Below, piece after piece: positions 55,001 through 64,000 of a stretch of DNA of 64,000 nucleotides. The first letter of the stretch is position 1. Each line of letters begins with the position of its first letter. The stretch lies in NCBI RefSeq assembly GCF_000382705.1, contig NZ_ARQE01000002.1, positions 62,001-126,000 on the forward strand, written 5' to 3'. The notes beneath the pieces are model-generated. The model worked only from the letters and a program-made list of their open reading frames with translations. It did not search any database and was not told the origin of the DNA. The position numbers were made by a program, and so were the translations under genes. Source of the DNA: Aureimonas ureilytica DSM 18598 = NBRC 106430. GTDB taxonomy: Bacteria > Pseudomonadota > Alphaproteobacteria > Rhizobiales > Rhizobiaceae.

Positions 55001-56883
55001 CGCACGCCCACCTTTGCCTGCTGGATCGCGGCCTGGTTGTAGGACACATCGATGCCCGACTGGAGCTCGGTGATGAAGCTCTGCTCCAGATCGCCGCGCA
55101 GCGCCTGCGACAGGCCGTCCTTCGTCGTCTGCGCGACGACGGAGGCCGGGTCGGCGAGCGGAGCGACCTCGGACACCTGCAGCACCAGCGCTTCGCCGGA
55201 TTCGCGCGCGGGGGTGGAGGCCACGAGACCCTGCGGCCCCGAGAAGGCCGCGCGCATTCCGGCTTCTCCGAGAACCGGCACGGCGGTGGAGCGGGTCAGG
55301 CCCGGCGCAGTCTGCGGCGTCAGACCTTCGACCTCGGCCATGTCCTGGAACGACTGGCCCTTCTGCACGCGGTCGGCCAGCGCGCGACCCCGGTCGATCA
55401 CCATCTGCACGGCTTCGTCCTGCTTCCAGTCGGCGAGAACGCGATCGCGCACCTCCTCCAGCTTGCGATCGCGCGCGGGCGTGATCTCGCCGAGCACAGG
55501 GAAGACGTAGCTGTTCCCATCGAAATTCACGGGGGCGATGTCGCCGCCTTCCTCGGCGCCGAACACGGCGGCGAGAACCTGCGCCTTGCCGGGGATCGTC
55601 TCGATGCTCTCGCCCGTGGGCGTCACACCTTCGCGCGACACGGCCGGCACGGTCTCGACCGTCACGCCGGCCTGCTGCGCGGCTTCGGCGAGCGGCGCAC
55701 CGCTCTGGAGAGCTTCGGTCAGCGTGTTGTAGGCGTTGGTGATCCTGGCATTCGTCGCCGACTTGGCGAGCGTGTCACGGATCTCGGTGCGCACGGCGTC
55801 GAGCGGGCGAACCACTTCGGGCTGGACCGAGGTCACCTCGAGAATGACGGGACCGAACGGTCCATCCACGACGGCGGTCGGAACGTTCGGCTGGGCCGAG
55901 AAGGCCGCGTCTCCGAGCGCGCCATTGCCGAGTTCGGCACGTCCGATCGTGCCAAGATCCGCGACCTGGCGACCGGCCGCCATGGCGGCATCGGCGAGCG
56001 ACGCGCCGTTTCGGATCGCGGTCTCGGCCGCGTCCGCCGCCGCACGGTCGGGGAACACGACCTGTTGCACCGCGCGACGCTCGGGCGTCGTGAACTCGGC
56101 CCGGTTCGCTTCGTAGTAGCGGGTGATTTCCTCGTCCGTCACCTTGTCGGTCTCGGCCATCGTGGCGCGCGTCAGCGCGACATAGGTGAAGGCGCGATAT
56201 TCCGGCGCGCGGTAGGTGTCCGTCTGCTCGGTGAAATAGCTGGCGAGTTCCTCCTCGCTCGGATCGGCGATGCTGTCGGCCGGCTGCGGCTGGAGAACCA
56301 CATACTGGATGGTCCGCCGCTCGCCATTATAGGCGCCGAGCGCATCCACGAAGGCGGCGGGAATCGTCACGTCGTCCGTCACGGAGCCGATCAGCTGGCT
56401 GCGAACGGCGGTTCGCCGGAGGTCCGCCAGATAGGCGGCTTCGTTCAGACCGGCATTGGCGAGGACCGCGCGCATCACGTCGCGGGAGAACTGTCCGCTC
56501 CCGTCGTGGAAGGCCTCCTGCTGCTGAATCAGGGAGATCATGCCGACGTCCGAAACACCAAGCCCGGCGCGTTCGGCCGCCTGGTCCACCACGGCGCCCG
56601 CGCGGAGCTGTGCGAGAACGGTCTGGTCGACACCGAACATCGCCGCCTGCTCGGCCGTCGGCCGCCGCTGCAACTGCTGGCCCAACCGGTTCATGGCCTG
56701 CTGATAGGCCTGTTGATACTCGGCCACCGTCACGCGCACGTCGCCGGCTTCGAGCACGGTCGTGCCGGCCCCCCGCGTATGCAACACGTCCGTGATGCCC
56801 CAAACAACGAAACTGAGGGCCAATGCACCCAGAAAAAATTTGGCAACCCAGCCCGAGGCACCGCGACGCATCTGGTTCAGCAT
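54997..56883 (-). CDS. ppiD: PpiD-like periplasmic peptidyl-prolyl isomerase
   Basis: This 628-residue protein has one N-terminal membrane anchor ([19 protein letters not shown]), a SurA_N-like chaperone part ([18 protein letters not shown]) and a parvulin domain in the middle ([19 protein letters not shown] and following). It assists the folding of exported proteins at the Sec exit. Being the first gene of the chain before trpD-trpC-moaC-moeA, it shares their transcript. The orientation is divergent from tpiA. Confidence 0.93.
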   Translation of the reverse strand: MLNQMRRGASGWVAKFFLGALALSFVVWGITDVLHTRGAGTTVLEAGDVRVTVAEYQQAYQQAMNRLGQQLQRRPTAEQAAMFGVDQTVLAQLRAGAVVDQAAERAGLGVSDVGMISLIQQQEAFHDGSGQFSRDVMRAVLANAGLNEAAYLADLRRTAVRSQLIGSVTDDVTIPAAFVDALGAYNGERRTIQYVVLQPQPADSIADPSEEELASYFTEQTDTYRAPEYRAFTYVALTRATMAETDKVTDEEITRYYEANRAEFTTPERRAVQQVVFPDRAAADAAETAIRNGASLADAAMAAGRQVADLGTIGRAELGNGALGDAAFSAQPNVPTAVVDGPFGPVILEVTSVQPEVVRPLDAVRTEIRDTLAKSATNARITNAYNTLTEALQSGAPLAEAAQQAGVTVETVPAVSREGVTPTGESIETIPGKAQVLAAVFGAEEGGDIAPVNFDGNSYVFPVLGEITPARDRKLEEVRDRVLADWKQDEAVQMVIDRGRALADRVQKGQSFQDMAEVEGLTPQTAPGLTRSTAVPVLGEAGMRAAFSGPQGLVASTPARESGEALVLQVSEVAPLADPASVVAQTTKDGLSQALRGDLEQSFITELQSGIDVSYNQAAIQQAKVGVR

Positions 56884-57048
56884 TCGCTGCGAACTCCGAT
56901 CAATCCATCTTCGCGATGTCGAATAGGCATTCCGGCCACGGAAAGAAAGAAGCTCTTCGCTCGCAGGGGTTTGATTTCGGCAATCCGGCTCGCTAGCTCA
57001 TCGTCCGGCGCGGCTCCGAACGAGCCACGCCAAACCGGGGAGAGAGAC

Positions 57049-57813
57049 GTGACGCGCCGAAAGCTGATCGCGGGAAACTGGAAGATGAACGGCCTGACGG
57101 GGCACCTCGACGAGGTGCGGGCCATTTCCGAAGGGAGCCGCGATGGAGCGATCGACATCGACATTCTCCTGTGTCCGCCGGCGACGCTCATCCGCCCGAT
57201 CAGCGACATGCTGAGCGAGGGCGGACATGTGCAGGTCGGCGGGCAGAACTGCCATAAGGCCGAAAAGGGCGCCCATACGGGCGAAGTGTCGGCCGAGATG
57301 CTGCGCGATGCCGGCGCGACCCATGTCATTCTCGGCCACTCGGAGCGCCGCGCCGATCACGGCGAAGGCAACGATACCGTGCGCGACAAGCTCGCAGCCG
57401 CCCATCGCGCGGGGTTGGTCGCCGTGGTCTGCATCGGCGAGACGCTGGCGCAGCGCGAGGCCGGCGAGACGCTGACGGTCCTCGGCGACCAGCTGGCCGG
57501 CTCGCTCCATGACGACGTCTCCCCCAGCGATACTGTGATCGCCTACGAGCCGGTCTGGGCGATCGGAACCGGCAAGACCGCGTCGCCCGACGATGTCGCC
57601 GAAGTGCACAAGCATCTGCGCCAGCGTCTCGGCGAACGGTTCGGGGAGGAGCGCGGGCAGGGCTTCCGCCTTCTGTATGGCGGGTCGGTTCAGCCGGGCA
57701 ACGCGGCGGCCCTCATGGCCGTGGCCGACGTCGACGGCGCGCTGGTCGGCGGGGCGAGCTTGAAGGCCCAGGATTTCCTCGCCATCTGCGAGGCGGCCCG
57801 TAACTGCCGATAG
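57049..57813 (+). CDS. tpiA: triose-phosphate isomerase
   Basis: The protein has 254 residues from a GTG with GGGGAGAGAG upstream; the open frame before it is a shadow. The active site is complete: Lys12 in GNWKMNG, His97 in LGHSERR and Glu167 in AYEPVWAIGTGK. It connects the two triose phosphates of glycolysis. It leads into secG after 80 bases. Confidence 0.97.
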   Translation: MTRRKLIAGNWKMNGLTGHLDEVRAISEGSRDGAIDIDILLCPPATLIRPISDMLSEGGHVQVGGQNCHKAEKGAHTGEVSAEMLRDAGATHVILGHSERRADHGEGNDTVRDKLAAAHRAGLVAVVCIGETLAQREAGETLTVLGDQLAGSLHDDVSPSDTVIAYEPVWAIGTGKTASPDDVAEVHKHLRQRLGERFGEERGQGFRLLYGGSVQPGNAAALMAVADVDGALVGGASLKAQDFLAICEAARNCR

Positions 57814-57893
57814 CGGTTGCACAATAGGGTTGGAATAAAGCGAGGCCTCCTATAGAAGGCGCGCAACTCTCGAACGATTGTGCGCGAACTCCC

Positions 57894-58496
57894 ATGCAGA
57901 CTGTCCTGATCGTCATTCATCTTCTGATCGTCCTCGCGCTGGTGGTGGTCGTTCTGATTCAACGCTCCGAAGGCGGTGGCCTCGGCATGGGAGGCGGCAG
58001 CGGCGGCGGCCTGATGACGGCGCGCGGCGCGGCTAACATGCTGACCCGCACGACGGCGATCCTGGCGACGCTGTTCTTCATCACCTCCATGGCGCTGGCC
58101 ATCATGGCGCGCTACGGATCGGACCCGCTGGACATCCTGAACCGCGTGCCCGCCGGCCAGACCGCGCCGGGTGCGGCACCGGCAGCCGGCGGATCGCTGC
58201 TCGACCAGCTCGGCGGCCTGCCCGATCAGTCCTCGACCAATGGCGGCGTCCCCGCCGGCGGAACTTCGGCCAACGGAGCGGCACCCGCTTCCGCACCGAC
58301 GACGCCCGCACCGGCGCAGAACCAGGGCGGGGTGCCCACCGGCGCCGATGCCGCTCCGGCTCAGCAGATTCCCGCCAATCCCGCTCCGCAGGCGCCGAAT
58401 GCCGGCTCTCAGCCGACCGTTCCGCCGGTGGAAGCGCCGGCGCCCGGTGCGACCAATGGCGCGGCGAGCACGACGCCCGCTCAGCCGGCGCAGTAA
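57894..58496 (+). CDS. secG: preprotein translocase subunit SecG
   Basis: The protein has 200 residues. The SecG core lies at the N terminus: two helices (VLIVIHLLIVLALVVVVLI and TAILATLFFITSMALAIM) with the conserved loop QRSEGGGLGMGGGSGGG. The remaining 110 residues are a low-complexity Ala/Pro/Gly/Gln tail. Such tails are common in alphaproteobacterial SecG and their role is unknown. A strong terminator follows. Confidence 0.95.
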   Translation: MQTVLIVIHLLIVLALVVVVLIQRSEGGGLGMGGGSGGGLMTARGAANMLTRTTAILATLFFITSMALAIMARYGSDPLDILNRVPAGQTAPGAAPAAGGSLLDQLGGLPDQSSTNGGVPAGGTSANGAAPASAPTTPAPAQNQGGVPTGADAAPAQQIPANPAPQAPNAGSQPTVPPVEAPAPGATNGAASTTPAQPAQ

Positions 58497-58514
58497 GCTC
58501 GGGCTCTCACCTGA

Positions 58515-60230
<1,716 letters not shown>

Positions 60231-60231
60231 C

Positions 60232-61086
60232 ATGCTTGCGAAAGACGCCGCGATGACCCGACCCAACGCCTCCGTCAATCTTCGCGGCGTCACCTTCGCG
60301 CAGGATCGGCCCTTCGCGCTGATCGCCGGCCCCTGCCAGATGGAAAACCGCGATCATGCGATGATGATCGCGGAGCGCATGAAGCGTCTGACGGCCGATC
60401 TCGGGATCGGCTATGTCTTCAAGGCGAGCTTCGACAAGGCGAACCGGACCAGCCTGTCCGGCCGTCGCGGCATCGGCCTTGGCGGCGCGCTTCCCGTATT
60501 CGACGAAATCCAGCGCACTTTCGACATTCCCGTCCTGACCGACGTCCATACGGAAGAGCAGTGCGCCGAGGTCGGCGAAGTCTGCGACGTCCTGCAGATC
60601 CCGGCCTTTCTCTGCCGCCAGACCGATCTCCTGATCGCCGCCGCGCGCACGGGCCGGGTGGTGAACATCAAGAAGGGCCAGTTCCTCGCCCCTTGGGACA
60701 TGCGCAATGTCGCGGCCAAGGTCAGCGAGAGCGGCAATCCCAACATCCTCCTGACCGAGCGCGGCGCCTCCTTCGGCTACAACACGCTCGTGTCCGATTT
60801 CCGCTCGCTTCCGATCATGGCCGAGATCGGTGCGCCGGTCGTGTTCGACGCGACGCATTCCGTCCAGCAGCCGGGCGGGCAGGGCGGCTCTTCGGGCGGC
60901 GAGCGGCGCTTCGTGGAAACACTGGCGAAGGCGGCCGTCGCGGTCGGCGTCGCCGGCCTCTTCATCGAGACGCACGAGAACCCCGACACCGCGCCGTCGG
61001 ACGGGCCGAACATGGTGGCGCTCGACGACATGCCCGAGCTTCTGCGCCGCCTGAAGGCGCTCGACGCAGCCGCCAAGGCGTTCTGA
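60232..61086 (+). CDS. kdsA: 3-deoxy-8-phosphooctulonate synthase
   Basis: The protein has 284 residues from the ATG at 60232, one base after the pyrG stop; an ATG at 60253 (MTRPNASVNL) gives 277 residues and aligns better with rhizobial relatives, and neither has a clear ribosome site. Motifs: IAGPCQMENRDHA, KASFDKANRTSLSGRRGIG, LTDVHTEEQCAE, FLCRQTDLLIAAA and DATHSVQQPGGQGG. It joins arabinose-5-phosphate and PEP to give KDO-8-phosphate for the LPS core. Confidence 0.96.
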   Translation: MLAKDAAMTRPNASVNLRGVTFAQDRPFALIAGPCQMENRDHAMMIAERMKRLTADLGIGYVFKASFDKANRTSLSGRRGIGLGGALPVFDEIQRTFDIPVLTDVHTEEQCAEVGEVCDVLQIPAFLCRQTDLLIAAARTGRVVNIKKGQFLAPWDMRNVAAKVSESGNPNILLTERGASFGYNTLVSDFRSLPIMAEIGAPVVFDATHSVQQPGGQGGSSGGERRFVETLAKAAVAVGVAGLFIETHENPDTAPSDGPNMVALDDMPELLRRLKALDAAAKAF

Positions 61087-62445
<1,359 letters not shown>

Positions 62446-62474
62446 TCCGACGCGACGCTGAAAACTGATCGAAG

Positions 62475-62501
62475 GGGTCGCCGAAAGGCGGCCCTTTTTT
62501 T
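62475..62501 (+). terminator. intrinsic terminator after eno
   Basis: GGGTCGCC pairs with GGCGGCCC (one T-G pair) around GAAA, followed by seven T residues. It begins 30 bases after the eno stop. Confidence 0.93.
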
Positions 62502-62586
62502 GCGTTCGCGAAAGCTGTGGCAAGGATTCGTCAGGCTTAACGGCGTTTTAACGGGGTCTTGCGAGAGTGGCGGGACGGAGAGTCAC

Positions 62587-62907
62587 ATGCGCACCAAACA
62601 ACGACGGAAATCCTGGTTCACGCCTTTGATCGTTCCCGCGATCACGCTTCCCTGCCTCGCCTATTTCGCGGCGCAGTCGCAGACCGGACGCTATGGGCTC
62701 GAGGCGAGCGAAGAGATGAAGATCGAACTCGCCGCAAAGACGAAGAGCTACAACGACCTCGTTCTCACGCGTAAAGCGCTCGAACAACGCGTCAAGTTGC
62801 TCAGTGATGGGACGCTGGAGCGTGATATGATCGACGAGCGGGCTCGTCGGGCTCTCAACATGTCCAACGAGACCGAGATCACCATTCTAGGAAACTGGAA
62901 AGGATAA
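62587..62907 (+). CDS. ftsB: FtsB/DivIC-type septum formation initiator
   Basis: The protein has 106 residues from the ATG at 62587 with GGAGAG upstream. It has a short basic N terminus, one membrane helix (LIVPAITLPCLAYFAAQ), then GRYGLEASEEMKIELAAKTK, a coiled coil and DMIDERARRALNMSNETEI, matching the FtsB/DivIC family of divisome bridge proteins. Its place between eno and pdhA is conserved in the group. Confidence 0.93.
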   Translation: MRTKQRRKSWFTPLIVPAITLPCLAYFAAQSQTGRYGLEASEEMKIELAAKTKSYNDLVLTRKALEQRVKLLSDGTLERDMIDERARRALNMSNETEITILGNWKG

Positions 62908-63052
62908 CTGGATTTCGGTTATATATTGCCGCATTGCAGCAATTAACTGAAGTCAAGTTAAGCCCGCTCGATCCCTTGCCCTGCAGGTCGCTGTCGCTAT
63001 ACTGCGCGCCGATCGGTCCGCTTTCGCGGGCGTCGAGGACGAGGAATCACTG
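62908..63052 (+). other. intergenic region before pdhA
   Basis: This 145-bp, A+T-rich gap should hold the pdhA promoter. TTAACT at 62943-62948 and AGTTAA at 62956-62961 form a small inverted repeat. No regulator can be named. Confidence 0.35.
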
Positions 63053-64000
63053 ATGGCAACGGGTAAGCAGAAGGCCGGCGTAGTCGACGTGGCCGAACAG
63101 GACGCGCAGTCCTCTGCCGAGATCGTCAAGACGCTCGAAAGCTTCGAGCCACCCGCTCCCCTGGAGTTTTCCCGCGACGAGGACATGCGCGCCTATCGCG
63201 ACATGCTCCTGATCCGTCGCTTCGAGGAAAAGGCCGGCCAGCTTTATGGCATGGGCCTGATCGGCGGCTTCTGCCATCTCTATATCGGCCAGGAAGCGGT
63301 CGTCGTCGGCATGCAGATGTCGATGAAGGAAGGTGATCAGGTCATCACCGGCTATCGCGACCATGGCCACATGCTGGCCACGGGCATGGAATCGCGCGGC
63401 GTCATGGCCGAGCTCACGGGTCGCCGCAACGGCTACTCGAAGGGCAAGGGCGGCTCGATGCACATGTTCTCCAAGGAGAAGAACTTCTACGGCGGCCACG
63501 GCATCGTCGGCGCCCAGGTTTCCCTTGGAACGGGCCTCGCCTTCGCCAACCGCTATCGCGGAAACGACTCGGTCTCGATCACCTATTTCGGCGACGGCGC
63601 GGCCAACCAGGGCCAGGTCTACGAGAGCTTCAACATGGCCTCGCTGTGGAAGCTCCCGGTCATCTACATCATCGAGAACAATCGCTACGCCATGGGCACG
63701 GCGATCAACCGCGCCTCGGCCGAGACGAATTTCGCTCATCGCGGCATCTCCTTCAAGATTCCCGGCATCCAGGTTGACGGCATGGACGTCCGCGCCGTGA
63801 AGGCGGCGGGCGACCTCGCGGTCGCGCATTGCCGCGAAGGCAAGGGGCCGATGATCCTGGAGATGATGACCTACCGCTATCGCGGCCACTCCATGTCGGA
63901 CCCCGCCAAGTACCGCACCCGCGACGAAGTGCAGAAGATGCGCGCCGAGCGCGATCCGATCGAGCAGGTTCGCCTCCGTCTCATGGAAGCGCACAATGCC
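63053..64000 (+). CDS. pdhA: pyruvate dehydrogenase E1 component, alpha subunit (partial)
   Basis: The gene runs off the right end; 316 residues are present from an ATG with GAGGAA upstream. Core features: YRDMLLIRRFEEKAGQLYGM, GFCHLYIGQEAVVVGM, GYRDHGHMLATGM, KGKGGSMHMFSKEKNF and the thiamine-diphosphate motif from GDG at 180-182 to NN at 209-210. The alpha subunit decarboxylates pyruvate with the beta subunit of the complex. The last residues seen, after TYRYRGHSMSDPAKYRT, belong to the conserved phosphorylation-loop region. The continuation (pdhB, pdhC) would lie outside the window. Confidence 0.97.
   Translation, partial: MATGKQKAGVVDVAEQDAQSSAEIVKTLESFEPPAPLEFSRDEDMRAYRDMLLIRRFEEKAGQLYGMGLIGGFCHLYIGQEAVVVGMQMSMKEGDQVITGYRDHGHMLATGMESRGVMAELTGRRNGYSKGKGGSMHMFSKEKNFYGGHGIVGAQVSLGTGLAFANRYRGNDSVSITYFGDGAANQGQVYESFNMASLWKLPVIYIIENNRYAMGTAINRASAETNFAHRGISFKIPGIQVDGMDVRAVKAAGDLAVAHCREGKGPMILEMMTYRYRGHSMSDPAKYRTRDEVQKMRAERDPIEQVRLRLMEAHNA

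Overview
The window is chromosomal DNA of an alphaproteobacterium of the order Hyphomicrobiales (Rhizobiales). It is G+C rich and densely coded. The gene order rpsB-tsf-pyrH-frr-uppS-cdsA-rseP-bamA-lpxD-fabZ-lpxA-lpxI-lpxB-gltA-gltX-comEC-lexA-moeA-moaC-trpC-trpD-ppiD-tpiA-secG-pyrG-kdsA-eno-ftsB-pdhA is typical of that order. Phosphatidylcholine synthase, an EipB-type envelope protein, a phasin and LexA boxes of the GTTC-N7-GTTC type agree with this. A family such as Aurantimonadaceae is possible but cannot be proved from the sequence alone. No insertion sequence, prophage or CRISPR array was seen.

Layout. (1) 1-4787: hspQ and a Coq6/UbiH-type ubiquinone hydroxylase on the minus strand, then phosphatidylcholine synthase, a quinone oxidoreductase and an acyltransferase-3 membrane protein on the plus strand. 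(2) 5058-15176: an eight-gene, tightly coupled exopolysaccharide operon, the most unusual part of the window. Its order matches the Pel system (A-B-D-E-F-G), but its parts are rearranged. The PelA-like deacetylase has no hydrolase domain. The PelB-like protein is only a TPR scaffold with no beta-barrel. PelC is absent. The PelD-like protein lacks the GAF and GGDEF c-di-GMP-binding part. PelE, PelF and PelG are followed by an ExoF/Wza-type export protein and a separate GH114-like glycosidase. (3) 15177-31926: accessory and housekeeping genes: tRNA-Ser(UGA), a Crp/Fnr regulator, a MerR regulator, a DUF1624 membrane protein, an aldo/keto reductase, a YdcF protein, several DUF proteins, a SPOR-domain D,D-carboxypeptidase, a phasin, clpS-clpA, azlCD, a HIT protein, a GNAT/FemAB-like protein, a glycerophosphodiesterase, a RidA protein and eipB. 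(4) 32125-45242: translation factors, undecaprenyl and phospholipid synthesis, outer-membrane assembly and the lipid A pathway. (5) 45269-56883 (mostly minus strand): gltA, gltX, lexA, and a chain of overlapping genes moeA-moaC-trpC-trpD-ppiD; comEC is on the plus strand. (6) 57049-64000: tpiA, secG, pyrG, kdsA, eno, ftsB and the 5' part of pdhA, which runs off the window.

How the parts fit: envelope functions dominate. Lipid carrier synthesis (UppS), phospholipid synthesis (CdsA, Pcs), outer-membrane assembly (RseP, BamA), lipid A and KDO synthesis (LpxD/A/I/B, FabZ, KdsA), peptidoglycan trimming and division (D,D-carboxypeptidase, FtsB) and an exported polysaccharide are all in one window. 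Regulatory sites that can be read directly include two LexA boxes in front of lexA, a TGCA-rich phasin promoter, and inverted repeats before pcs and before the Pel-like operon.
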